Positions 23,996 through 32,670 of a stretch of DNA of 54,309 nt are shown one piece after another; the stretch's first letter is position 1; the number at the start of each line of letters is the position of its first letter. The DNA is taken from NCBI GenBank assembly GCA_944383965.1, contig CALWRQ010000005.1, positions 1 to 54,309 of the forward strand, read 5' to 3'. Position numbers and translations under genes: made by a program. The notes under the pieces were generated by a model. The model did no database searches and had not been told where the DNA came from. It worked only from the letters and a program-made list of their open reading frames with translations. The stretch comes from an uncultured Lachnospiraceae bacterium. GTDB taxonomy: Bacteria > Bacillota > Clostridia > Lachnospirales > Lachnospiraceae.

Positions 23996-25828
23996 TTATT
24001 GTCCGTCTGAGTCTGAACACATTCCTTCTGCTTTCAGGCCTTCGACCCGGTAAATCACAGCCTCTTCTGCCTTTCCTTTCAGCTTTCTGGTTCCCAGACA
24101 GGTTACTTCAATCCGGTCTTTCAGCCTCTCATACACCGGGGTGCTGATGAGTACCTCTCCGGCTTTTGCCTGGCTTTCCAGCCGGGCCGCCGTGTTGACC
24201 GTATCTCCGATAGCTGTATATTCCATGCGCTGGCCCGTTCCGATGTTCCCTACTACTGCTTCTCCGCAGTTCACTCCGATTCCGAAGTCTACGCTTCGGT
24301 CCGTGATCTTTTTCAGTTCTTTTTCCAGCAGGCGGGCTCCCTTCACCATATCCAGGCCTGTTTTGACCGCCTTAAACACATAATCCTCCTGATCAAGAGG
24401 AGCATTGTAAACCGCCATGGTCGCATCGCCGATAAATTTGTCCACCATTCCGTCATTGGCAAAAACCGCCTCTGTCGTAAGTGCCAGATAGCGGTTCAGG
24501 ACCTCCACCACCTGCTCGGGAGGCAGACTTTCCGACAGAGGAGTAAACCCCCGGATATCCACAAACAGCACGGCAATATCCTTTTTCTGGCCTCCCAGCC
24601 TGAGCGCCTCTTCGCCGCGCTTTACGATTCCCGATACCACCTGTCTGGGAACGTATTTTCCGAATATGGACACCAGCCGCTTTCTTCCCGCCCGCTCCAT
24701 CACGTACTCCATAAGAATATGACCGGCAAACAGTACTCCGCAGCCGGCTATGGGGTAGAGAAGGGGAAGGACATATCCGTTTTCATAGATCCATCCGGCC
24801 CCGAACCACCATCCGGTCATCAGCGCAAGGATCCCCGCACCGCAGATCCGCAGGTCCGGGATAAAAAGAACTGCTCCGGCCAGACATAAAACTGCCAGCG
24901 TGATCAGCATTGTCTGCACCATGTCCGGTTCCGCCTTTTCGTTTCCGTCCAGCAGCGCCTGAAGGATATTGGCATGAATCTCCACTCCGTACATGGGAAC
25001 AGATCGGTTCACCGCCGTGTAGTAGGAGTCCATCATCCCTGTACTGTAAGCCCCCACCAGAACAATCGCCCCTGCAAACAGTTCAGTGGGAATCTCCCCG
25101 TTCAGCACCCTGGACATGGACAGTCCGGCTGTCTCGCTTCCGTAAAAATCATAAGGCCGGCCTGCAAAAGGAATATACCCTTCCGTTTTTCCATCCAAGA
25201 CCGGCCGGGGCATTTCCCCCATGTATTTTTCATAAACCCGGCCGGCGAACCTGTATAGAGTTTCCCCCTCTCCCTCCATGGTGTACAGACTGTGACGTAC
25301 GATGCCGTCTTCATCCAGAGCTATATTGCTGAATCCCGTTTCTGTCTGTTCTTTCAGTGCCTGATAAGGTTCTTCCAGGGTCATGATCCGGTCCCTCGTA
25401 CGGAATCCCTGCCCGGTCTCCACCACCTCCTGCCCGAAGGTGACGTAGCTGACCGTTACCACATTATTCAAAAGAGCCGCTGCCTGCGCAAGCTGTTCAT
25501 CCTGTTTTGGATCCTTCTCTCCGTAAAACCCCACATCCACGCCGATTACCGCTGGTGCCAGCTCCGGATCCTGATTCAGAATCTCAATCAGCTCTGCAAT
25601 TCCCGTTCTGCTGAATGACTGCCATTCTCCGTACTCCAGCATGGTCTCCTCATCGATCCCGATCACAAACAGATCGGGGCGGATCAGCTCCCCTTTCTGG
25701 TAGCAGGCGTCCTGAACCCTCAGCTCCGCAGAGCGAAACAGACCCGAAGCCTGCGCTGCCAGAAGCAGCAGAATCAGCAGGCCGGAAAGTATTCCTCTCC
25801 ACCTGTATCTTTGCATTGTACTGTTCAT
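23996..25828 (-). CDS. CHASE2-domain adenylate cyclase (class III)
   Basis: A 610-residue membrane cyclase making cAMP from ATP. An N-terminal anchor (about residues 10-30) precedes a large extracytoplasmic CHASE2 sensor (30-300; DLFVIGIDEETMLEYGEW, VIGVDVGFYG). Three clustered membrane segments follow (300-375), then the catalytic domain (400-600). Metal-binding aspartates lie in FVDIRGFT and FIGDATMA. The purine-selecting pair is Lys (DKFIGD) and Thr (EYTAIGD), the class IIIb adenylate cyclase pattern. NTAARLE provides the transition-state Asn and Arg. It starts 4 bp after the kinase-like gene. A phosphatase with a cAMP-binding domain encoded upstream in the same operon is the likely reader. 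Confidence 0.92.
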   Translation of the reverse strand: MNSTMQRYRWRGILSGLLILLLLAAQASGLFRSAELRVQDACYQKGELIRPDLFVIGIDEETMLEYGEWQSFSRTGIAELIEILNQDPELAPAVIGVDVGFYGEKDPKQDEQLAQAAALLNNVVTVSYVTFGQEVVETGQGFRTRDRIMTLEEPYQALKEQTETGFSNIALDEDGIVRHSLYTMEGEGETLYRFAGRVYEKYMGEMPRPVLDGKTEGYIPFAGRPYDFYGSETAGLSMSRVLNGEIPTELFAGAIVLVGAYSTGMMDSYYTAVNRSVPMYGVEIHANILQALLDGNEKAEPDMVQTMLITLAVLCLAGAVLFIPDLRICGAGILALMTGWWFGAGWIYENGYVLPLLYPIAGCGVLFAGHILMEYVMERAGRKRLVSIFGKYVPRQVVSGIVKRGEEALRLGGQKKDIAVLFVDIRGFTPLSESLPPEQVVEVLNRYLALTTEAVFANDGMVDKFIGDATMAVYNAPLDQEDYVFKAVKTGLDMVKGARLLEKELKKITDRSVDFGIGVNCGEAVVGNIGTGQRMEYTAIGDTVNTAARLESQAKAGEVLISTPVYERLKDRIEVTCLGTRKLKGKAEEAVIYRVEGLKAEGMCSDSDGQ

Positions 25829-25832
25829 AGGA

Positions 25833-28082
25833 TTATCTCGATCTGTGACTGCCTAACATATTGGTTTGCGGTTCCTTTTCCGCCTGTCTGTTTCTGGAGG
25901 ATTCCTTCCAGTTCGGCCGCTCACGGACAGTCTCCTCCTTCGCATCTTTCTCCTCTGTCTTCAGCTTTTCATAGGATATTTTTTCCCGGTCCGTTTTTCT
26001 CGCCGTCAGCTCCAGCTCCTGCGGTTTTGCAAATACCGTCCGGCTTCTACTTCTTAAGGGGATTTCCCCATCCCGCTTTGCGGCTTCTTCCGCCGTTTTC
26101 TGCTGTGCTTTTTCCTGCACATCCTTCACCGCTTTTTCTATTCCAAACAGGCTGGGACCCAGGCTGCCTGCCGTCTGCTCCATGAATAATCCGGCATTTT
26201 TCATGAATACTGCCCTGTCAGGGGCATCCGGAGCTGCCAGACGGTGAATCAGCTGACCCCTGCCGTCTTTTTTGAACTCCCAGTCCGCCTCATCATCCCT
26301 CAGCACCACAATATGGTCCTCTTTGTTTTTCTCGGGATCCAGCAGGTCTTTTACCTTCTTTGTCCGTTCCCAAAGAGCCTGAATATCCTTTTCCGTCAGG
26401 CAGTCCCCCACAGCATAGCGCAGATCCTCTTCTGTCAGATTTCTGATCTTCCCGGCAACCGTTTCGTCGATAAACAGAGAGTTTCCGTCTCCTACTCCCG
26501 GAACTCTGGCATATCCTCTCAGATTGTCCAGAAGGATTCCCCGTTCCGCCTGATCTTCATCGTAAGGTCTGCTGGCAAAAGCCAGATCATTGTCAATTCC
26601 CTGAACTCCGGTAATGACAAGCTTTCCGTCCTTGCCTTTCTCTCCCTGAATGAAAAAGTTTCCGGTATGCCGATCCACCTGACCGCAGATGGTATCCAGG
26701 ATCAGCAGTCTTTCTGCCTGTTTCCAGGCTTCCGGCCGTACCTCCACGCCATCTGCTTCTACCAGATCCTTCTGCCCGTCATGAATCTGCATTCCCTCTG
26801 CCTCGTCCATGAAACAGGCCTTCTGCTTTTTCCCGTTTTCCTCAAAGGTCACTACCCTGGACCGGGCCAGGATATCTCCCATTCCCAGCAGCTCGGCTAC
26901 CCGGCTCATGGCCACATTTCTCTTTTCCATGAACCCGCTTTCATACACCGGTCCTCCGTCTCCCATAAACTGCATATAGCTCTGCTCTTTATCCAGTTCC
27001 TTATCCCATCTGGTAAAAACAGATTTTTCCGACAGTTCATCCACTACTCTGCTGATCAGTTCTTCTCCAAATTCCTTTTTTCCGTCTTCTGAAGCGATCC
27101 TTCCATACAGAGATCCGCTGAAGTCCGTGGACCGGATCCCGATTCTTCTGCTGTCTCTCACCCAGTTCAGAACCCGAACCGCTTCTCTGCTGAGATTTTC
27201 TCTGTGAATGATCTCCCCGATCCGGTTGCTCTGATTGTCAAAATACATCTCCGCAAAAGGAGTCAGAAATCCCTTTGTATCTCCCACAGTCATGTCGCCA
27301 TAACGGATGGAGCTGTGGGCTCCCGCAGTATTGCTCCTGTCAATTGCTTCCTTTACCTCCGGAGTTCTGTAGGACTCCCGGTCTGCAAAGGTCTTTCCCT
27401 CTTTTTCCAGTTCCCTTACCAGTCTTAAGTCCCGCAGATTATCCAGAGGGCTGTCCTGAACCGCACGAAGCAGCCTGCTTCCGTAGGTTTCCAGCTCCAG
27501 ATTCCGTGATCTTCTCCCCTCTTCCATGATCTGACGGCAGGCTTTTCGGTAATCATCCAGTTTTTTTACCTCGGTCCTGGCATTGGCTTCATTGATGGGA
27601 ATGGCGGAACTCATCTGATATTCCGTCACAGCATTCAGATCCACCCCGGGAAGGCGGCCCGCTCTGTCAGCCAGAGCAGCCTTCATCTGTTCTTGGGATG
27701 CCGACCGATACTCAATGAGCTTTGTCTGGTAGGCTGCACCATAAGTTTCTCCATTTTCCGCATAGTCCCTGAGATCCGCCCTGCTGTCAGCCCCGATCCG
27801 GATGTCCCTCTCTGTCAGGGCATTCACCTGCTGCCACAGACCGCGGACCGCATGGAACCGTTTCGGATCCCCGTTTTCTCTGTGAGACTTCAGATACGCC
27901 ATGCAGGCTCTGGAAAACGCTTCTCTCGCCTGGTCAAAATCATCCCGTGACATACCGGAGCCGAACTGATCTGAAAGGGTCTGAAACGTTTCCTCTACTT
28001 GCTTCCAGCTTTCAGAATTCCTCCAGGAAAATCTTTTTTTCCGGTCTTCAAATTCTCTGATTGCGTCTGCCAATGCTCCCAT
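25833..28082 (-). CDS. Large cytosolic protein with PI3/4-kinase-like catalytic motif, candidate secreted effector
   Basis: A 749-residue protein with no signal peptide or membrane segment. I do not recognise its family. Residues 1-250 are helical and charged. The middle part has a kinase-like core: NVAMSRVAELLGMGDILARSRVV (389-411), a catalytic-loop-like QVDRHTGNFFI (468-477, DRHxxN with Asp470 and Asn475), and IDNDLAF (496-502) in the place of the metal-binding Asp motif. This order and spacing match PI3/PI4-kinase-like and HipA-like folds. The last 90 residues are highly charged and probably disordered (many Arg, Lys, Glu), as seen in tails recognised by type IV coupling proteins. It has a clear AGGAGG and sits in the secretion operon before the cyclase. 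Effector status is inferred only. Confidence 0.6.
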   Translation of the reverse strand: MGALADAIREFEDRKKRFSWRNSESWKQVEETFQTLSDQFGSGMSRDDFDQAREAFSRACMAYLKSHRENGDPKRFHAVRGLWQQVNALTERDIRIGADSRADLRDYAENGETYGAAYQTKLIEYRSASQEQMKAALADRAGRLPGVDLNAVTEYQMSSAIPINEANARTEVKKLDDYRKACRQIMEEGRRSRNLELETYGSRLLRAVQDSPLDNLRDLRLVRELEKEGKTFADRESYRTPEVKEAIDRSNTAGAHSSIRYGDMTVGDTKGFLTPFAEMYFDNQSNRIGEIIHRENLSREAVRVLNWVRDSRRIGIRSTDFSGSLYGRIASEDGKKEFGEELISRVVDELSEKSVFTRWDKELDKEQSYMQFMGDGGPVYESGFMEKRNVAMSRVAELLGMGDILARSRVVTFEENGKKQKACFMDEAEGMQIHDGQKDLVEADGVEVRPEAWKQAERLLILDTICGQVDRHTGNFFIQGEKGKDGKLVITGVQGIDNDLAFASRPYDEDQAERGILLDNLRGYARVPGVGDGNSLFIDETVAGKIRNLTEEDLRYAVGDCLTEKDIQALWERTKKVKDLLDPEKNKEDHIVVLRDDEADWEFKKDGRGQLIHRLAAPDAPDRAVFMKNAGLFMEQTAGSLGPSLFGIEKAVKDVQEKAQQKTAEEAAKRDGEIPLRSRSRTVFAKPQELELTARKTDREKISYEKLKTEEKDAKEETVRERPNWKESSRNRQAEKEPQTNMLGSHRSR

Positions 28083-28121
28083 CGTTCATGCCTCCTTTTC
28101 CTGTTTTCTGTCTTCCAGCCA

Positions 28122-29252
28122 TCAATCCAGGCTTTCCAGCCATGCCTGAGGGCTGAATTTCATGGTACGTATCGCACTGTTTCCTGTGTCACTGATATAT
28201 AAAATTCCGTTCTCCCAGGCCACGTCCTCCGGTGCGTAAAGGGATGCATCCAGAGGATTCCCGTCCTCAAATCCTGCATCGCCGTTTCCTGCAATGGTTC
28301 TGGTCACTCCGTCAGGGGAAATGGCCCGGATCACATGATTTCCTGTGTCTGCCACGATCACCACATTCTCAGCCAGGCAGATTCCCCGGGGAAAGCGGAA
28401 CAGAGCCTGCTCCCCTGTACCGTCCTGATAGCCGGGATTACGGTACTCCGTATCCAGATATCTCCCCACAGAGCCGCCTGCCAGAGTAGTCACCTGGCCG
28501 TTCTGTATTTTCCGGATCCGCTGATTTCCCGTGTCACATACATAGACGGTCCCGTCTTCTGCCACTGCCAGCCGTCCCGGTTCCAGAAATTTAGCCGAAG
28601 AAAGGCTTCCGTCCTCAAACCCTCCTGTCTGAGGCGTTCCCGCCAGAAGAGAGGTCCTGCCCTGGGCATCTATGATCCGGATGCAGTGATTTCCCGTATC
28701 AGATACATAGACAGTTCCGCTGCTGTCCACGGCTACTCCGGACGGACCGGAAAACAGAGCCTCGTAGCCTTTGGAGGACTCCTCATAGCCTTCTTTTCCC
28801 TGACCGCCGATGGTATATACCCAGGTATTTCCGATCACCCGCACTGCGTTGTTTTTTTCATCCGCAACCACGATCTTCCAGCCGTCGTAAAAATCGCAGT
28901 CTGCAGGACCATAAAAGTAACTGAAGCCTTTGCTGCTGTCCCGGTATCCGCCCCAGGCATATCCCACAGCATCCCGTCCCTGAACGTTTCCTGCCTGGGT
29001 CACTACCCTGCCGTTTCCCACCATGCGGACCAGCTGATTCCCCGTGTCTGCCACTGCCAGAGCACCGTTTAAAACGGCAATCCCCTCCTGCTCCCCGAAC
29101 TGAGCTTCCGCATACACGCCATTTTCATAACCGATCCCCGGCACTCCTGCCAGCGTTGTCAGGCGCTCCTCCTGTATTTCTCCATAGGACTGCACGGACA
29201 GGATCCCCGCACAGAACAGGGAAGCTGCCCCCAGCCATTTCCATTTTTTCAT
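28122..29252 (-). CDS. Secreted NHL-repeat beta-propeller protein
   Basis: A 376-residue exported protein. The signal sequence MKKWKWLGAASLFCAGILSV is followed by about six NHL-type blades, each with a variant of VADTGNxxIR (ALAVADTGNQLVRMV, VYVSDTGNHCIRII, VYVCDTGNQRIRKI, VIVADTGNHVIRAI, LYISDTGNSAIRTM). The fold is a binding platform, probably outside the membrane; the ligand is unknown. ATG at 29252 has GGAGGG 8 nt upstream; a longer frame upstream covers a separate small gene. It lies in the secretion operon between the small membrane protein and the kinase-like gene. Confidence 0.85.
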   Translation of the reverse strand: MKKWKWLGAASLFCAGILSVQSYGEIQEERLTTLAGVPGIGYENGVYAEAQFGEQEGIAVLNGALAVADTGNQLVRMVGNGRVVTQAGNVQGRDAVGYAWGGYRDSSKGFSYFYGPADCDFYDGWKIVVADEKNNAVRVIGNTWVYTIGGQGKEGYEESSKGYEALFSGPSGVAVDSSGTVYVSDTGNHCIRIIDAQGRTSLLAGTPQTGGFEDGSLSSAKFLEPGRLAVAEDGTVYVCDTGNQRIRKIQNGQVTTLAGGSVGRYLDTEYRNPGYQDGTGEQALFRFPRGICLAENVVIVADTGNHVIRAISPDGVTRTIAGNGDAGFEDGNPLDASLYAPEDVAWENGILYISDTGNSAIRTMKFSPQAWLESLD

Positions 29253-29449
29253 ATTCTTATCCCTCCCGGTTGCGTTTTGTTTTTTCCCAGATCCAGCAGG
29301 ATCTCTCCTCCCGTCTCCTGCCTCTCCCATCCCGTAGAAGGAATGTGCCGGCTTCCCAAATTCCAGAGGGCCGGAATCAGAGAAAGAACTGTGACCGCCA
29401 GAAGAAAGACAGATTCTCCGGAAGCAAGTTTTTTTCTTTCTTCCATCAT
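29249..29449 (-). CDS. Small single-pass membrane protein, 66 aa
   Basis: A short gene overlapping its neighbours: ATGA with the FecR-domain gene stop (29446-29449) and 4 bp with the NHL gene start. One hydrophobic segment (about residues 12-33, SVFLLAVTVLSLIPALWNLG) is followed by a polar tail of 33 residues. No domain is recognised. The tight coupling on both sides is the main support that it is translated. Confidence 0.6.
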   Translation of the reverse strand: MMEERKKLASGESVFLLAVTVLSLIPALWNLGSRHIPSTGWERQETGGEILLDLGKNKTQPGGIRI

Positions 29450-30678
29450 CTGGTAGCAGAAAGAGCTTTTGGAGGAATCGAAACATATAATCCGTGCTCA
29501 TGACATTCATCATACGTCCATGCCTGAATTTCACCATCGTAACTTACTACCCATAAAGGCTGGCCATTGTAGAATGTGTCACCGTCATGATTCCATCTGT
29601 TTGTCACTGCTTCCCATATTACCGAGTCAGTAACATCCGTTCCTGTATAATTCGTTATGGTTATGATTTCCTCTCCGTCATCTCCAAACGTACTGTAACG
29701 GTAATATCCATACTCATCTCCGATCAGCTGAGGGATGATCTCCTCTGTAGGCTCCTCCGTGGGTTCCTCTGTAGGCTCCTCTTCCGTAGATTCCTCCAGA
29801 GGAATCTCTTCATCATCCCGGTCCCCCTCTACCACCGGTTCCCGGCCTTCCACAATGATTCCGCCTTCTCCTGTTCCCGGAAGGTATTCCTGGGCAAAGC
29901 TTTCCGCCTGGCTTTCTTCCATCTGCTCTCGGCTTTGCTCCTGACGGATCATTTCCTCCGCCCTTTCTTTCGCAGCAGGGATCCGGTCCCCGTTCAGTCC
30001 CAGGTCCTCTTTGCGAATGTTCTGAGCGTCCTTCAGCAGGGTCTCCAGCTCAAAGCCGTTTAAATCCTCCCAGGTAAACCGGTCCAGCTTTACCAGCTCC
30101 TCTTCCCGCATTCCCTGGGCCGGAGTATAGATTCCTGCCTGGCCGGCCTCCAGAGAGATCGTCTGTTCTCCGGCTTTCCATTCCACACTTCCCTCCAGCA
30201 GATGGAGCAGGACCCGTCCGTCCTGTTCCGTACGAAGGAACCCGCTGGTTCCCCGGATACTCAGAGATGTCTGAGCTGTATCAAACTCCATCTCCTCATC
30301 CTCCGCCAGTTTTTCCTCCACCTGAAAGAAGATCTCCCCGCTCTTCAAAGTGATTCCCAGTTTTTTTGCCGACGCCTTGGCAATTTCCACCAGAGTGCTG
30401 CTGCCCAGCTTGATGGTCTTGTCCTCATCCGCCTTCAGATACAGATTGGTAGCCGAACCGGTCTTTGCCCTGCTTCCCTGACCGAGAGGCATACCCGCTG
30501 CCGCCTTGACTTCCCGGCCACCGCCTCGTGTGATCGTTGCGCTGTCTCCGCTGACCGAAAGGACCGACAGGCTTCTCGCCTCCCCTGCAAACTCATCAGC
30601 AACAGCCATTACATTCACTCCGAGAAAAACCAGAGCAATCAGCAGCACCATCGCTGCCGTTATTTTCTTTCTTCTCAT
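29446..30678 (-). CDS. FecR-domain membrane-anchored protein
   Basis: A 410-residue protein with an N-terminal signal or anchor (about residues 6-27), then a FecR-type beta domain (35-170; GSRAKTGSATNLYLKADEDKTIKLGSSTLVEI, LSIRGTSGFLRTE, LLEGSVEW). A helical region, an acidic Pro-Thr-Glu-Glu repeat linker (about 302-315) and a C-terminal domain of about 85 residues follow. FecR domains outside iron transport often accompany CHASE2 cyclases and act as extracytoplasmic ligand or signal modules. That pairing occurs here, with the cyclase a few genes downstream. The start follows GAAGGG. No FecA/FecI partner is present, so iron signalling is unlikely. Confidence 0.82.
   Translation of the reverse strand: MRRKKITAAMVLLIALVFLGVNVMAVADEFAGEARSLSVLSVSGDSATITRGGGREVKAAAGMPLGQGSRAKTGSATNLYLKADEDKTIKLGSSTLVEIAKASAKKLGITLKSGEIFFQVEEKLAEDEEMEFDTAQTSLSIRGTSGFLRTEQDGRVLLHLLEGSVEWKAGEQTISLEAGQAGIYTPAQGMREEELVKLDRFTWEDLNGFELETLLKDAQNIRKEDLGLNGDRIPAAKERAEEMIRQEQSREQMEESQAESFAQEYLPGTGEGGIIVEGREPVVEGDRDDEEIPLEESTEEEPTEEPTEEPTEEIIPQLIGDEYGYYRYSTFGDDGEEIITITNYTGTDVTDSVIWEAVTNRWNHDGDTFYNGQPLWVVSYDGEIQAWTYDECHEHGLYVSIPPKALSATR
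29740..29775 (-). repeat. Three 12-bp tandem units encoding Pro-Thr-Glu-Glu
   Basis: Near-identical 12-bp units in the FecR-domain gene encode three copies of PTEE in a flexible acidic linker. Copy number could vary by slippage. Confidence 0.8.
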
Positions 30679-30696
30679 ACTTTTTCCCTTCTTTTC

Positions 30697-31866
30697 CTAT
30701 CTTGCAAGATAGAGCATGGTCATATCATCCGACTGAGGAACATCCTTTGCAAACTCTGCCACCGCCCGGAAAATATGAGAAACAAATTTCTCCGGTTCCT
30801 CCCGGTCATCCTCCCGGTTCAGTGTTTCCAGCAGCCGTTTTTCTGAAAACATCTCGTCCTGTTCATTAAATGCTTCCGTTACCCCGTCGGTATAGAGATA
30901 CAGACGGTCTCCCGGATCCAGACGGTCACGGCCTACCCGGTATTTCATATCTTCCATTATGCCGAACGGCATGTCCGCCGGGCACCGGAGAAACCGGAAA
31001 TCCTCCCCCTGCCTGGCTGCGGCCGGCGGATTATGTCCCGCGTTGATATAAGTCAGTTCTCCGCTGTCCGTATCCAGCACACAGATAAAGCAAGTGACAA
31101 ACAGTTCTTCTTCATTGTTTTCGCAGAGCTGGTTATTGACTCTTACCGCCATCTGGTCCAGAGGCATATCCAGCAGCATATAGTTTTTTATGTATGCCTT
31201 TGACAGCACCATAAACAGCGCCGCAGGCATGCCTTTTCCCGATACATCCGCCATCACCATTCCCAGGCGCCTGCTGTCGATCCTGAAAACATCATAAAAG
31301 TCTCCTCCCACTCCTTTGGCCGGGCACATCCGGGCCGTAATACGGATATGGGGCATTTTTTGAAAAGAGGAAAAATCCTTTGGAAGGTAACCTGTCTGGA
31401 TCCGGGCGGCAATCTCAAGTTCTGATCTTGTTCTCTCCCGTTCCCTTACAATCTGGGTGGTTTTTGTATAAAGCATTTCCAGCAGGGCTCCGTATATGGA
31501 ACGGTTCCGCTCTGCAATCTTCTCAAACAGGGCTTTGCTGATATGAGCACAGGTTACCGGTCCGGCCGCCCGGACCGTCGCCGCTCTGGTACTGTCTTTG
31601 ATCAGGCCCATCTCTCCGATCACTTCACCGTCCCCCATTTCGTTGATCAGACCGCCTTTTGCATCCAGCACCTTCACGTTTCCTTCCAGGATAATATACA
31701 TCCCATCCTCTGCCGCCGCTCCTGCTTTTACAATGTCCTGGCCGCTCTGAAATTCCATAAGATCCATGGCCTCCAGAAGAAGCCTGGAAGGTTCTTCCAT
31801 CTGTCCGTCCTCTCCGGCTTTGAAAAAAGAAGTGATAATCGGCAGTTGTCTCCAGTTTTCCGTCAT
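30697..31866 (-). CDS. cAMP-binding domain plus PP2C (SpoIIE/RsbU-type) phosphatase
   Basis: A 389-residue cytosolic protein. Residues about 28-145 form a cyclic-nucleotide-binding domain whose phosphate cassette GEMGLIKDSTRAATV keeps the Glu and Arg that hold cyclic phosphate in CAP and PKA. A helical linker leads to a PP2C-like phosphatase (190-389) with VGGDFYDVF, MADVSGKGMPAALFM, YTDGVTEAF and SDDMTML, giving the metal-binding aspartates. Such phosphatases dephosphorylate STAS antagonists in partner-switching circuits, and a STAS gene heads this operon. With a cyclase in the same operon, cAMP-gated phosphatase activity is the natural reading. ATG at 31866 is chosen for GGGAGGG upstream. 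Confidence 0.92.
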   Translation of the reverse strand: MTENWRQLPIITSFFKAGEDGQMEEPSRLLLEAMDLMEFQSGQDIVKAGAAAEDGMYIILEGNVKVLDAKGGLINEMGDGEVIGEMGLIKDSTRAATVRAAGPVTCAHISKALFEKIAERNRSIYGALLEMLYTKTTQIVRERERTRSELEIAARIQTGYLPKDFSSFQKMPHIRITARMCPAKGVGGDFYDVFRIDSRRLGMVMADVSGKGMPAALFMVLSKAYIKNYMLLDMPLDQMAVRVNNQLCENNEEELFVTCFICVLDTDSGELTYINAGHNPPAAARQGEDFRFLRCPADMPFGIMEDMKYRVGRDRLDPGDRLYLYTDGVTEAFNEQDEMFSEKRLLETLNREDDREEPEKFVSHIFRAVAEFAKDVPQSDDMTMLYLAR

Positions 31867-31890
31867 ACTTTCCCTCCCCCGCATACTTTC

Positions 31891-32670
31891 TTAAGGAGTC
31901 ATCCAGAAATGTCCCATTCCGTCAGACGCACCGTAACGGATCTGCATGTCTCCTGCTCGGGTCCATGCCGTGCGGCTCAGTCCCCAGGCATTGCTTCCGC
32001 TCCAGCTGTCGCATATGGCATCTGCCGCTGTTTCCGGTGAAGAACTGATCTGATACAGGAACGCCTTGAAAATCTGATAATTATAGGTATCTGCATAGGC
32101 CGGGTCCACAGAATTCCTGTCCAGTCCCACAGCCAGATCCAGCCGCCATCCGCCGCAGCTGCTGTCCGGATACAGGCCGATCAGCACAGTGCCGTCTTTC
32201 ATCCTGTACTCCAGACCATCCTCCCGGATCCGAAGGGAACGCTCCCCGGAAAAAGCAGTTTTCACAGTAGATGCAAGCACGGAAAATCCGTCCTTTCCCG
32301 GCCAGGAAAACCCTTCCTTCTGCCATGTCAGGAATCGCTCCGGAGCCTGAAAAGTCGTCCCGAGGATTTTTTCCGTCCGCCGGTACCACGCTCCGTCTCC
32401 ATTCACATAGTATCCATCGGGAGTCATGGTATCCGTGAGAAGCACCCCGTTTTCTCCGCCGTAATACCATATTCCTCCCTCCTCGATCCAGCCTGTAACG
32501 GGAGTGCCCTCTTCATTGAGGTAAACAAATCCCCCCTCCGGCAATGCCTGCCATGTGCCCGTCCGACCCGGACCGGCCTGCACCGGAACACTCATGAATA
32601 CTGTCAGGAGCAGGCCCGCCGCTGCTTTTTTCCAGTTAGCTGCCGCTCTGTTTCTTACTGTTGCTCTCAT
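31891..32670 (-). CDS. Secreted protein with cell-wall-binding-type repeats
   Basis: A 259-residue exported protein. The signal peptide (about residues 10-33, ending VQAG) is followed by two to three choline-binding-like repeats (YLNEEGTPVTGWIEEGGIWYYG, GYYVNGDGAWYR). A C-terminal domain of about 150 residues is unknown to me (FLTWQKEGFSWPGKDGF, SWSGSNAWGLSRTAWTR). It is likely attached to the wall or teichoic acids. ATG at 32670 has GGAGGAGG 6 nt upstream and lies inside the end of the upstream lipoprotein gene, a 35-bp overlap that implies coupled translation. Confidence 0.72.
   Translation of the reverse strand: MRATVRNRAAANWKKAAAGLLLTVFMSVPVQAGPGRTGTWQALPEGGFVYLNEEGTPVTGWIEEGGIWYYGGENGVLLTDTMTPDGYYVNGDGAWYRRTEKILGTTFQAPERFLTWQKEGFSWPGKDGFSVLASTVKTAFSGERSLRIREDGLEYRMKDGTVLIGLYPDSSCGGWRLDLAVGLDRNSVDPAYADTYNYQIFKAFLYQISSSPETAADAICDSWSGSNAWGLSRTAWTRAGDMQIRYGASDGMGHFWMTP

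Noticed and set aside
29446-30678. FecR as part of a FecI/FecR/FecA iron system
   Set aside because: No TonB-dependent receptor or FecI next to it, and the organism appears to be Gram-positive; the domain is better read with the CHASE2 cyclase.
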